From Rhodanobacter sp. LX-99 (lineage in GTDB: Bacteria > Pseudomonadota > Gammaproteobacteria > Xanthomonadales > Rhodanobacteraceae): DNA of 64,000 bases. Location of the stretch: the NCBI RefSeq assembly GCF_018599185.1, contig NZ_JAHFVL010000001.1, positions 806,001 through 870,000 of the forward strand, written 5' to 3'. Below, one piece after another: positions 18,757 to 28,400 of the stretch (position 1 is the stretch's first letter; every line of letters begins with the position of its first letter). The notes beneath the pieces were generated by a model. That model did no database searches. It was not told the origin of the DNA and saw nothing but the letters and a program-made list of their open reading frames with translations. Made by a program: the position numbers and the translations under genes.

Positions 18757-18823
18757 GTCATTCCGGCGAAAGGCGGTTCCGCCTCAGCCTCTCCAACTCG
18801 TCATTCCGGCGAAGGTCGGAATC
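18757..18823. repeat. Two copies of a TCATTCCGGCGAA-type dispersed repeat
   Basis: GTCATTCCGGCGAAAGGCGG (18757) and GTCATTCCGGCGAAGGTCGG (18800) share their first 14 bases and each contains a partial inverted repeat (TTCCGGCGAAGGTCGGAA). Such units are common dispersed repeats in proteobacteria. They lie in the 321-base gap 18700-19020, in which no gene was found; that gap also has GCGGGCG/CGCCCGC arms around 18972-19002. Confidence 0.55.
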
Positions 18824-19020
18824 GCTCTTGCCTCTGTTGCCCGAAGCAGAGCGGTCGGCTGCCGCAGGCAGACGAAAGCTCTCCGCTCCGGATACGGCAA
18901 AAAGGCACCGTGTGCGGCGGTGAAGCGAAGTCGACAGACCGCGCAGCAATTACACATGAGCCACATACAGCGCGGGCGCCCTCCTCGCGGCGGACGCCCG
19001 CGCATGGCGCATCGCGGAAG

Positions 19021-20652
19021 TTACAGCCCCGCGTTCAACGCACTCACGATGCCGCTGCCGAAGCCGCTGGCGTAGTCCCAGCCGACCGTGGCGGTTTCGC
19101 CGCCGTTGCTGCCCGAGGTGATGTCGTGGTAACTGGCGGTGGACACCGTGTACAGGTGCGGCGCCGCGAAGCCCAGCGTCGGGTGCGCCGCGAGCATGCG
19201 CGCCCAGGTGGCCGCAAACAGCGGGGCCGCCAGACTGGTGCCGCCGTACTGCGCATTGCTGCCGTTGACGATGATGATGGAGCCCGAGTTCGGGTCGGCA
19301 TCGAACGCCACGTCGGCCACGTCGCGGGTGGTGCCGCCGCCCTGGGTTTGCCAGCTCGGTTTGGGTTCCACCGTGCTCGGGCTGCCGCCGGCCTTGCTCC
19401 ACAGCGTCTCGCTCACCCAGCTGTTCGACGTGCCGGTGGTAAGCGTGGTGCCGCTCACCGCCACCACGTAGGGCGAACTGGCCGGATAGCTCGGCGTGGT
19501 GCCGCCGGGCGACTTGCCGCACTCGTTGGAGCCGGCGTCGCCGGTGGAGATGGAGAACGTCTGCCCCTGCGCCACGCCCAGCGCGAAGATCTGGTCGTCC
19601 GCCGCCATCGAGCCGTCCTGGTAGGCGCCGGTTTCGCACTCGCCGAGCGACACGTTGATGACCTGCGCCACGTTGTCGCTGACCACGCGGTTGAACGCCG
19701 CGGTGAGCGCGCTGTTGGTCAGCGAGTTGGCCGCGTAGAAGATCAGCTTGCCGACGCCGCCGGACATGCCGACGATATCCTGGCTGTCCAGATCCCACTC
19801 GGGCGTGCCGCTGGTGTCGGTGCCCGGCGTGCCCACCGTCACTACCTGGGTGTTCACCGCGGGCAGATGGTTGGCGGTGGTGAAGCTGGTCAGGTCCTTC
19901 AGCGGCTGGGTCATGTCGCCGTCGCTGATGATGCCCACGGTGATCGTCGAAGCGGCCGGCGTGCCGCCCACGTTGTAGATCGTCGGGAACGTGGTCGGGT
20001 TGTGGCCGACCAGCGTGCTGCCACCGCCTGGCCGGCCGTGGGTCGTCGTGCCACTGTTTTGCAGCGCGGCCTTGACGATCATGGTGTGCGGATGCGTCAC
20101 GGTCTGCAGGCCGCTCACCGACAGCACGGAATCGGCCAGCGCCGCCGGTACCTTGGCGTCGTCGATGTTGGCGTATGCCGCATGGCCGTTTGCGTCGGTG
20201 GCCTTGACGAAGCGTGTGCCGAACGCTGCCCGAGCACTCGCGGCCGTGCCGTCCGCCGAAACCAGCAGACGGTTGGCCGACACGCTGACGTTGGTGAAGC
20301 CGGCCCGGCTCAGGTAATCGGCCACGGCCTGCGCCTGCATCTGGCTCGGCAGGAAATTCGCGGCGACATCGCCCGCCTGCAGCCTGGCGCGGAACAGCGG
20401 GCTGGCCGGGTTGTGCGCAGCGGCGATGAAATCGTCGAGCGCGCCCTTGTTCTGGATCTTCAGCGCCACCTGCACGTGCAGCGGCATGTCGAATGCCACC
20501 AGGTCACTCATGTTCACCGACGCGGCCGGCACGTGGGCGTGCGTGGCCGTCGTTCTCCAGGTGGCGTCGACGCCGGCCGCCGTTGCGACCGTGGACGCCA
20601 GCGCCCAGATTGCCCCCATCGCCAGACACAGCGAAGTCTTCTTCATCTGCAT
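19021..20652 (-). CDS. Secreted S53 family peptidase (sedolisin/kumamolisin-like)
   Basis: This is a predicted exported acid-type serine carboxyl peptidase. The 543-residue precursor has a signal peptide (about 1-26, ending TVATAA), an S53 pro-domain (about 45-190) and a catalytic domain. The catalytic Glu285 and Asp289 lie in PEWDLDSQD, the oxyanion Asp372 in STGDAGS, and the nucleophile Ser473 in YGGTSLAAP. The C-terminal Ca-site layout HDITSG-SNGG-GWDYASGFGS is intact. The start is supported by GGGGA eight bases upstream. It probably digests extracellular protein. An intrinsic-terminator-like element lies only 30 bases upstream of the start codon. Flanking gaps and the position among core genes suggest an accessory insertion. 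Confidence 0.92.
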   Translation of the reverse strand: MQMKKTSLCLAMGAIWALASTVATAAGVDATWRTTATHAHVPAASVNMSDLVAFDMPLHVQVALKIQNKGALDDFIAAAHNPASPLFRARLQAGDVAANFLPSQMQAQAVADYLSRAGFTNVSVSANRLLVSADGTAASARAAFGTRFVKATDANGHAAYANIDDAKVPAALADSVLSVSGLQTVTHPHTMIVKAALQNSGTTTHGRPGGGSTLVGHNPTTFPTIYNVGGTPAASTITVGIISDGDMTQPLKDLTSFTTANHLPAVNTQVVTVGTPGTDTSGTPEWDLDSQDIVGMSGGVGKLIFYAANSLTNSALTAAFNRVVSDNVAQVINVSLGECETGAYQDGSMAADDQIFALGVAQGQTFSISTGDAGSNECGKSPGGTTPSYPASSPYVVAVSGTTLTTGTSNSWVSETLWSKAGGSPSTVEPKPSWQTQGGGTTRDVADVAFDADPNSGSIIIVNGSNAQYGGTSLAAPLFAATWARMLAAHPTLGFAAPHLYTVSTASYHDITSGSNGGETATVGWDYASGFGSGIVSALNAGL

Positions 20653-20681
20653 GGTTCATCCCCGAAATTGATGGTGCGAAC

Positions 20682-20713
20682 AAAAAAAATCCCGGTCGCC
20701 AACGGACCGGAAT
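20682..20713 (-). terminator. Intrinsic terminator just upstream of the S53 peptidase gene
   Basis: Read on the minus strand, CCGGTC-CGTTGGC-GACCGG is followed by GA and eight T. It lies 30-60 bases before the peptidase start and 380 bases after the stop of the preceding minus-strand gene. It could end that gene's transcript or act as an attenuator in the peptidase leader. The rest of the 442-base gap 20653-21094 shows no gene. Confidence 0.7.
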
Positions 20714-21094
20714 CGCATGACGCGGCCTTGGTCCCCCCGGACAAATTCCCGACCCCGCCAGTCCTCGACGCTAACACGCCGCGCCCCTGAATGATCCGTG
20801 TCCTCGTCAAAAAAATGCAAACAAGCCATTGATTCGCAAGACTTTACGAAACCGCAGGAACTAGCAACCCCTTCGCGACAGCACCGAATCCGGCTTGATG
20901 CGCATGCGCCAGGCCGCCTACGTGCGGTGCTTCCTGTCTCCAAGCCTGAAGAAACTCTTCATTCCGGATGCAGCCAACGGGCTGCCGCACCGGATCGCAT
21001 CGCGGCAAACGCCTGCGACTTCACTCGGGCGAATGGATTTTCCTGCCGGCGGCGGGTTGGCTACGCTTCGGGTGAACAGGCACGACGCCGCGGT

Positions 21095-22483
21095 TCAGAT
21101 CGCCAGCCACACGTAAAAGTAGAGCGTGTTGTTGGCGCTGGCGCTGCGCCCTGCCCCGTCGATGTTGTGCACCAGCCCGCTGAAGCGGGTGAAGTACGTG
21201 TACTGCAGGCCCAGCCGCACATTCGCCCAGGGTTGCCGCCACGAAGTGGACTGGCCGAACGGGTTGTAGTTGAGTTCGACGATGCCGCCGCGGGTATCCG
21301 GCGAGCCGTTGTTGCCGTACAGGGTGACGTCGTTGCTGCCGTTGTCGACGAACGAGGCCAGGGTCACGCCATAGGTCTGGCGATACCAGTAGCTGCCCTT
21401 GAGATTGAACGCTCGCAGACTGTCGTGCAAATGGTCGGCGCCACCGTCGGCGTAGGTGGCGTCCAGGCGTTGCTGCTCGTGCACGTACAGCGCGCTTGCG
21501 CTGAAGCTGTGATCGGCATGCGCATACTGGTAGCTGGAATCCAGCCCGATATCGCGGAAGCGGTCCGTTGGCCCGGCCGCGGGCACCGCGTCGCCCGCGT
21601 CATTGGTGCCGACCAGGCCGCGGCGCATGCTCAGCAGGAATCCGCCGACGGTGAAGTCGCCCCGGGGCAGGTTCCAGGTGTAGGTCACGCGCGCGTACGG
21701 CGTGATCCCGCTCAGGCGTCCGCCGTAATCGGCATTGACGCGGCGCAGGAATGCCGGCGACAGCGAGCGATAGCCGCCGGCCTCCAGGTACAAGGCGCCA
21801 TCCAGTTGCACGTAGGCACTGGCGCCGATCACCTGACCGCCCAGGCCACCAAACAGCATCGGCTGAGCCGGAGCGCCGGGCGCCAGATCCGCCGACATGT
21901 ACGGGTACATCCACGCCGGCGCGGTGTTGAACACATCGCTGACGGTGGGGTTGTTGCTGACCGTGATGCCCCAGATGCCGGAGTGGCTGCCGCGGCTGAA
22001 CATGCGCGCGTAGCGCAGGTCCACGTTGTCCCAGCCAAGCAGCCCTCCGTTCTCGGAATAGGTGGCCTGGGCGAAGACGCCGATGTGCTCGCTCAAGCGC
22101 CCGGCCAGGAACGCCGAGGCCTGCTGCAGCTCGGTGTTGTCGTTGCTGCCGAAGCCCTTGGCCGGAGCTTCCGGCTGGGCTTTCCGCGTATGCGTGAACG
22201 ATTCCACCAGCATCGCCGACAGCGGCAACTCCTTCGAGTCGCCGACCTTCATGGTGTAGCCCATCAGCTTGAACTGCCGCCCGAACGCGGTGAGCTCCGG
22301 GCCGAAAGCGCCGACGTGACACGCCACGCAGGCGAGTTGGGTTTGCCGCGCATAGGAGGGCACTGCCAGCGCCAGGGTGGGCACGACCGCCAGCCACGCC
22401 AGCACCGTCAGCAACATCCAGCGCCGCGGCAGGCGCATGGGGGCGAACCGGCCACCAGCGTGGCCCTTGCAGTGACCGTTCAT
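21095..22483 (-). CDS. Monohaem cytochrome c fused to outer-membrane barrel (Cyc2-like cytochrome-porin)
   Basis: The protein has an export signal (hydrophobic stretch about residues 22-40), then directly VPSYARQTQLACVACH with one haem-binding CVACH at 52-56, followed by GPELTAFGRQFKLMGYTM. The remaining 390 residues are rich in alternating aromatic and polar residues, as in a porin-like barrel, ending in LYFYVWLAI. This layout, and the A-x-P-x-aromatic-A-R-Q-T start before the haem, match the fused cytochrome-porins whose best known member is the iron oxidase Cyc2. The spacing between CH and the P-x-L motif is slightly longer than I recall for Cyc2. The start at 22483 follows GGAG; ATG 22438 is the alternative. 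No redox partner is adjacent. Iron oxidation is inference only. Confidence 0.75.
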   Translation of the reverse strand: MNGHCKGHAGGRFAPMRLPRRWMLLTVLAWLAVVPTLALAVPSYARQTQLACVACHVGAFGPELTAFGRQFKLMGYTMKVGDSKELPLSAMLVESFTHTRKAQPEAPAKGFGSNDNTELQQASAFLAGRLSEHIGVFAQATYSENGGLLGWDNVDLRYARMFSRGSHSGIWGITVSNNPTVSDVFNTAPAWMYPYMSADLAPGAPAQPMLFGGLGGQVIGASAYVQLDGALYLEAGGYRSLSPAFLRRVNADYGGRLSGITPYARVTYTWNLPRGDFTVGGFLLSMRRGLVGTNDAGDAVPAAGPTDRFRDIGLDSSYQYAHADHSFSASALYVHEQQRLDATYADGGADHLHDSLRAFNLKGSYWYRQTYGVTLASFVDNGSNDVTLYGNNGSPDTRGGIVELNYNPFGQSTSWRQPWANVRLGLQYTYFTRFSGLVHNIDGAGRSASANNTLYFYVWLAI

Positions 22484-22684
22484 GCGCATCCGCTCCGCCG
22501 CCGGGAAGAATGTCGCCAGCCTGAGCTGATGGATGCACGACGTGTTGACTTCGATCAAGCAACCCGATGAACGGCGCAGCCGCCGTTTCGCCGTGACAGG
22601 TCGCCATCGCGCCGGCCACGCACGGGCGCGCAAATACTTTCGAATTCGCGGCTGCGCCGATGGCGAACCAACCCTCTCGCGCGA

Positions 22685-24124
22685 TTACGAGGCGGTGCCG
22701 CCCACCGTCATCGAGTCGATCTTCAGCGTCGGCTGGCCCACGCCCACGGGCACGCTCTGCCCGTCCTTGCCGCACACGCCCACGCCTTCATCCAGCGCGA
22801 GGTCGTTGCCGATCATCGAGACGCGGTTGAGCACCTCGGGGCCGGAGCCGATCAACGTGGCGCCCTTCACCGGGCGGGTGATCCTGCCGTCCTCGATCAG
22901 GTAGGCCTCGGACGCGGAGAAGGTGAACTTGCCGTTGGTGATGTCGACCTGGCCGCCGCCGAAGTTCGGCGCGTACAGGCCCTTCTTCACCGAGCGGATG
23001 ATCTCGGCCGGATCGTGCGAGCCGGCCCGCATGTAGGTGTTGGTCATGCGCGGCATCGGCAGCGTGGTGAACGATTCGCGGCGGCCGTTGCCGGTGGGCG
23101 CCATGCCCATCAGGCGCGCGTTGAGCTTGTCCTGCATGTAGCCTTTCAGGATGCCATCCTCGATCAGGGTGGTGCATTCGGTCGGCGTGCCTTCGTCGTC
23201 GATGCTGAGCGAACCGCGGCGGCCGGCCAGGGTGCCGTCGTCGACGATGGTGACGCCCTTCGCCGCCACGCGCTGGCCGATGCGGCCGGAGAACGCGGAG
23301 CTGCCCTTGCGGTTGAAGTCGCCCTCGAGGCCGTGGCCGATAGCCTCGTGCAGCAGCACGCCGGGCCAGCCGGGGCCGAGCACCACGGTCATCTGGCCGG
23401 CCGGCGCATCGACCGAGTCCAGGTTCACCAGCGCCTGGCGCACCGCCTCGTCGGCGAACGCCAGCGCACGGCCGTTCTCGATCAGTTCGCGGTAGCCGTA
23501 GCGTCCGCCGCCGCCGGAGTAACCCTGTTCGCGCCGGCCGTTCTGCTCGGCGATCACCTGGATGTTGATGCGCACCAGCGGGCGCACGTCGGCGGCCAGA
23601 GTGCCGTCGGAGGCGGCGATCAGGATGGTGTCCATGGTCGCGGCGAGGCTGACGATGACCTGCTTGATGCGCGGGTCGCGTGAGCGCGCGTACGCGTCGA
23701 CCTCGCGCAGCAGCGCGATCTTGTCCGGATTCGGCAGGCTCTCGACCGGGTCGATCGCCGGGTACAGCGCTCGCGCGCCGTTCAGCGCCAGCGGCTTGCC
23801 GGCGCCGTTGCCGTCGTGCGCGATCGCGCGCGCGGCCTTCGACGCTTCCAGCAGCTGCGGCAGCACGATCTCGTCGGAATAGGCGAAGCCGGTCTTCTCG
23901 CCGCTGATCGCGCGCACGCCCACGCCCTGCTCGATCGAATGGCTGCCGTCCTTGACGATGCCCTCTTCCAGCGTCCACGACTCGCTGCGCGAATGCTGGA
24001 AGTACAGGTCGGCGGCGTCAATCGACGGCCCCATCAGCTGGGCGAACACGCGGTCGAGGTCGCCGGTAGCGATGCCGCCGGGGGACAACAACTTGCTTTC
24101 GGCGAGGGCGATCAGGGAATCCAT
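22685..24124 (-). CDS. tldD: Metalloprotease TldD
   Basis: TldD is the catalytic, zinc-bearing subunit of the TldD/TldE protease. The 479-residue protein has the metal motif [11 protein letters not shown] (His259, Glu260, His264) and the C-terminal segment GVGVCGKDG, whose Cys matches the zinc-binding Cys of the E. coli protein. Its partner pmbA is on the same strand 5 kb downstream. In many gammaproteobacteria tldD follows yhdP directly; here a convergent sterol-desaturase gene lies between them. Confidence 0.95.
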   Translation of the reverse strand: MDSLIALAESKLLSPGGIATGDLDRVFAQLMGPSIDAADLYFQHSRSESWTLEEGIVKDGSHSIEQGVGVRAISGEKTGFAYSDEIVLPQLLEASKAARAIAHDGNGAGKPLALNGARALYPAIDPVESLPNPDKIALLREVDAYARSRDPRIKQVIVSLAATMDTILIAASDGTLAADVRPLVRINIQVIAEQNGRREQGYSGGGGRYGYRELIENGRALAFADEAVRQALVNLDSVDAPAGQMTVVLGPGWPGVLLHEAIGHGLEGDFNRKGSSAFSGRIGQRVAAKGVTIVDDGTLAGRRGSLSIDDEGTPTECTTLIEDGILKGYMQDKLNARLMGMAPTGNGRRESFTTLPMPRMTNTYMRAGSHDPAEIIRSVKKGLYAPNFGGGQVDITNGKFTFSASEAYLIEDGRITRPVKGATLIGSGPEVLNRVSMIGNDLALDEGVGVCGKDGQSVPVGVGQPTLKIDSMTVGGTAS

Positions 24125-24255
24125 GGGGCTTTCGTTTGTCTGTGGTCGATCCGGAACTATCTCACATGGGGCTGGCGTCGGCGCCTTTAAAGCCTTCGCG
24201 CCGGTCCGCTACCATGCCGGAGGCGCCGGCCGGCGCCCAACGTGAAGGATCACCC

Positions 24256-25458
24256 GTGAGCGAATATTCGAAGCGCGAAGCCGCCCGCGGCGTCATCGAG
24301 CGGGCCGCGCAACCGGTGCGGGAAACTCGCGAACTGCTGCATCGCGACGGCGGGCTGAAACCGGGGCTGGGCAAGATCAGCGGCGTGATCGCGCTCTCGC
24401 TGGGCTTCCTGTGCCTGCTGGCGGTGCTCGCGTTCCACTTTCCGCAATACCTGACCACGCCGGATCTGCGCCACAAGTATTCGGTGGACGTGCTGCGCCA
24501 GCTGCTGCTGGTCGCGCTGCTGGTGGCGGGCGGCATGTCGCTGGGCAACCTGATCCTGAATCGCCAGCGCAACCTCAACATCGTGGCCTTCGTGCTGGTG
24601 ATCGCGGCGGTGGCGCTGGGCGGCTCGCGGGTACCGGTGGGCAGCTTTCCCGATCACACGCCGTATATCGGGCTGGACTGGTTCATCCTCGACCTGCTCG
24701 GCTCGACGCTGATCTTCGTGGTGATCGAGAAGCTGTTTCCGCTGTACCGGGGCCAGGCGATCTTCCGCAAGGAATGGCAGACCGACCTGAAGCATTTCGC
24801 GGTGAACCATTTCATCGTGGGGCTGGCGCTGCTCACGGTGAATTTCCTGCTGCACCATCTGTTCGGCTGGCTGGTCAGCAGCGATTTCCAGCAGGCCGTG
24901 CAGCACATCCCGTTCCTGCCGCAGCTGCTGTTGTGCGTGCTGGTGGCGGACATGGCGCAATACTGGACGCACCGCGCATATCACGAGGTGCCGTTGCTGT
25001 GGCGCTTCCACGCGGTGCACCACAGCGTGAAGACGATGGACTGGCTGGCCGGCTCGCGCCAGCACATGCTGGAGCTGATCGCCACCCGCGTGTGCGTGCT
25101 GGCGCCGCTGTACATCCTCGGTTTCAGCGAGGCCGTGATGAACGGCTACATCCTGATCGTGGGCTTCCAGGCGGTATTCAACCACGCCAACGTGCACCTG
25201 CCGTGGGGGCCGCTGAAATACGTGCTGGTGACGCCGGACTTCCACCACTGGCACCACGCCTCCGACGACGAGGCGATCGACCGCAACTACGCCGCGCACT
25301 ACGCGTTCATCGACTACCTTTTCGGCACCGCGGTGAAGTCGACGAAGAAGTTTCCGGAGCGCTACGGCGTGGTCGGCGACTACATGCCCGACGGTTTCGT
25401 CCGGCAGCAGCTGTTTCCGTTCCGCGGCGGCAAGGCACCCGCCGAATCGCCGGAATGA
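24256..25458 (+). CDS. Sterol desaturase / fatty acid hydroxylase family membrane protein
   Basis: This is an integral membrane di-iron oxygenase-type protein. The 400 residues include hydrophobic segments at about 43-62, 83-100 and 107-123, further helices, and the PF04116 histidine clusters THRAYHE (HxxxH), FHAVHH (HxxHH) and HHWHH. All expected His clusters are present, so it is probably active, but the substrate (lipid, fatty acid or hopanoid-like) cannot be told. The GTG start at 24256 follows AAGGA; the frame extends upstream without a better start. It is divergent from tldD and convergent with yhdP, with nine bases between stops. Confidence 0.86.
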   Translation: MSEYSKREAARGVIERAAQPVRETRELLHRDGGLKPGLGKISGVIALSLGFLCLLAVLAFHFPQYLTTPDLRHKYSVDVLRQLLLVALLVAGGMSLGNLILNRQRNLNIVAFVLVIAAVALGGSRVPVGSFPDHTPYIGLDWFILDLLGSTLIFVVIEKLFPLYRGQAIFRKEWQTDLKHFAVNHFIVGLALLTVNFLLHHLFGWLVSSDFQQAVQHIPFLPQLLLCVLVADMAQYWTHRAYHEVPLLWRFHAVHHSVKTMDWLAGSRQHMLELIATRVCVLAPLYILGFSEAVMNGYILIVGFQAVFNHANVHLPWGPLKYVLVTPDFHHWHHASDDEAIDRNYAAHYAFIDYLFGTAVKSTKKFPERYGVVGDYMPDGFVRQQLFPFRGGKAPAESPE

Positions 25459-25467
25459 CCGCGCCGG

Positions 25468-28400
25468 TCAGCGCTGGACCGAGCCGGCCTTGGCCGGTGC
25501 CGCGGCGCTGCCCGCGGCGGCCGGCAGACCGAGCACCGGCAACGGCACGCGGCCGGCGGCAGGCAGGTTGCCGGCGGGATTGAGCAGTGGCGCAGCCGGC
25601 GGCGTGGCGCCGCGCTTCTCCAGCAGGGTCATCACCGGGTTGTCCCAGCTGCCGGTCACGCGGTAGCGCGCGCTGGCGGCCTGGTTCAAACCCTTGCCGA
25701 GCAGGCCCTGCACGGCGAAGCCGGCCGCCGCGCCGATCGGGCCGCCGACCACCGCGCCGACCAGCGGCAGGCTGTTGCCGACATGCGGCACCACCAGCAT
25801 CTGCTGGTCGTAGTCCTTCGCGCGCAGGCCGGTGCGGCCGGTGACGCTGATGTTCGCCGCCGGGCCGGCGATCACCAGGTTGTCGGTGGTGGCGTTGCCG
25901 TTGGCCAGCTTGAAGTCGCCGGTGATCGAGTCGAACGCCAGCCCCTTGCCGAACACGTCGCCGAAATCCAGGGTGAGCCGGCGCGGCAGTTCGGTCAGCG
26001 AGACCAGGCCGAGCAGCCGCCCCACGCCGGGCGACGCCGCCTCGGGGATGCGGCCGTCGTTGACCTGGATGCTGAGCGTGCCGTCCATGGTGGCCAGCGA
26101 CAGTCCGCTGGGCGCACCGGGCCAGCTGGCGTCGAGCTGGTCGCGCGTCTTGCCGCCGTTGACCAGTCCGTCGAAACCGAGCGCGCCCAGCATCGCGCCG
26201 AGATCCTCGGCGGCGAAGTTGATTCGCATGTGGGTACGGCTGCTGCTGGCGTTGCCGTTCCAGTCGCCGCTGGCGTTGATCTGCACGCGGCTGGACAGCG
26301 CACGCAACTGTTCGATGTGCAGGCCGTCCGCGGTCGGCCAGGTTTCCAGGCGCGCTTCGCCGAGCTTCGCGTCGCCCATGCGCAGGTCGCCCACCCACAC
26401 GTGGAACGGCGGCAGCGCCGCCGGGTTGATCCCGGTATTGGCCGGATCGGGGGCGGGAACGGCAGGAGCCGCGGCGGCCGGTGTCGTGGCGCCGGCGGTG
26501 GTTTTGGCCGGATGGCTGGTTGTCTCCGCCGCAGGGTCCTTCGGCCAGTACAGCCGCTTCAGCCGCGCGGTGACGCCGCGCTTGTCCAGTTCCTTCGTCG
26601 GCACGCTGTAGTTGCCGAGCATCGCCGGGCCGTCAACGTCCACGCTGAGCACGTCCGGCTGCAGCGTGGCGTGCAGCTTCAACGCGCCCAGCTCGCGGCC
26701 GAACCATTCGGCTTGGTCGGTGCTGACGTCGAGGCTCTCCAGTCCCGGCCCGCCGCTGCCGCTGCCGGCCACCGCGCGCTGTACCCAGCCGGTAACGTCG
26801 AGCCGGCTGGCGTGGCCGCGGATACGCAGGTCGCGATCCGGCAAGGTCTCGGGCATCTGGCCGCCGAACGCCAGGGTGCCCGCCAGCGGCCGCTGCTCGC
26901 CGTCGGCCAGACGCAGGTAGCCGCGCATCGCATCGCCCAGGCTGATCCGCAGCGCGCTGCCGCTGACCGGCAGGCTCATGCTCAAGTGCAGCGGCAGGCT
27001 GGCGGCGGCCGGCTTGTGCAGCGGCGCCGGCAGGTCCAGCGCGATGCCGTCCAGCGACGAATCGACGCTGAGGGTCTGTGCCAGCGCATCGCTGCCCGGC
27101 ACGCGGGCGATGGCGAAGCCGATGTCGAACGCGCTGCGCCCGTCGGCGAGCTGGCCGATCCAGCCCAGCGACGGATAGTCCTGCACCAGCTCGGCCATGC
27201 GGTAGTTGCCGCGCAGCTGCGCCGACAGCACGGTGGCCGGGTCGCGGTTGGCCGCCGCGATCGCCAGCTGCAGGGTCGACGGCTGGCCGCGGAAGCCGGC
27301 GTCCAGCGGGCCGGCCTGCATGCCGTGCGCATCGAACTTCAGCGGGCCGTTGAGCTTGTCCAGTTTGAGTTTCCATTCCGGCGCGCTGAGGTCGGCGTCC
27401 TTCAGCTGGGCCAGGCCGTCCAGTTGCGGTTCCCCGCCCGCCTTCAACGGCAGCGCCAGGTGGAAGTCGAACGTGCCGCTGCCGCCCAGCTTCAGCTTGG
27501 CCAGGGTGTCGGCCTCGCGGCTGCCGATCGGGCTCTTGCGCACGAACTCCATCAGGCTGGCGCCGCTGCCGCTGCCCTGCACGTTGAGGTCGAGCAGCGC
27601 GTCGTGGAAGTCCGGGATCACGGCGACCGCCCGCTCCGCCTTCACCCCGAGCGAGTGCCCGTCGCTGGCTTCGACCAGCATGCCGTTGTCGATGAAGTTG
27701 GCCACCGCGCTGACGCCTTCGGCGCGCGGCCAGCCCTTGCCGTAGTCGAGGGTGAGGTCGCTGATCACCGCACGCGCCTCGAAGCGCCCTTCGTTGTGCC
27801 GGAACGGCCAGTCGTGCAGGTCGCCGCGCAGCAGCACCTGCGCTTCGTCGAGGCGGCCCGCCTGCAGGCCGCGATCGAGCCAGGCGATGGTGCCGGGCGA
27901 CATCGACCCCAGCGGCCAGAACAGCTTGGCGGCGGCCACGTCGGCGTGGTCCAGCTTCGCGTACATGTCCATGAACGGAGCGCTGCCCTGCGCCGGCAGG
28001 ACCAGCTCGCCACGGGCCTGGCCGGCATAGCCGGCGCCGGTGAAATCCAGCGCGTCGACGCCGATGTGCCAGTCGCCGTCCTGCGGCCAGAACGCCAGCG
28101 TGCCGGCCAGCGCCGACATCACGAACGGCTCGCGGAACTCATGCGGAAAGCTCAGCGTGGCGGCCTGCGCCGGCAGTTCCAGCGACAGCGCCTCGGCATC
28201 GCCGCGCAACTCGCCGTGCAGGCTGCTCACGCCCGGCAGCTTGCCGACCGGGTCGATGCCCAGGCCGTCGAACGCCAGGCCGACCGAATGCAGTCCCTCG
28301 GCATGATTCCAGTGCAGCGCGAGCCGGCCCAGTTCGCCGCGCGGATGGCCGCTGCCCAGCCACTGGGCCAGCGCGGGCGACAGCGCCGGTTTCAGCGCCA

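Noticed and set aside
18910..20790. 626-codon plus-strand frame antisense to the S53 peptidase
   Set aside because: The peptidase on the minus strand has a full catalytic set; this frame is its shadow.
20656..20943. 95-codon minus-strand frame in the leader of the S53 peptidase
   Set aside because: It has no ribosome-binding site, a random-looking composition and runs through the terminator hairpin.
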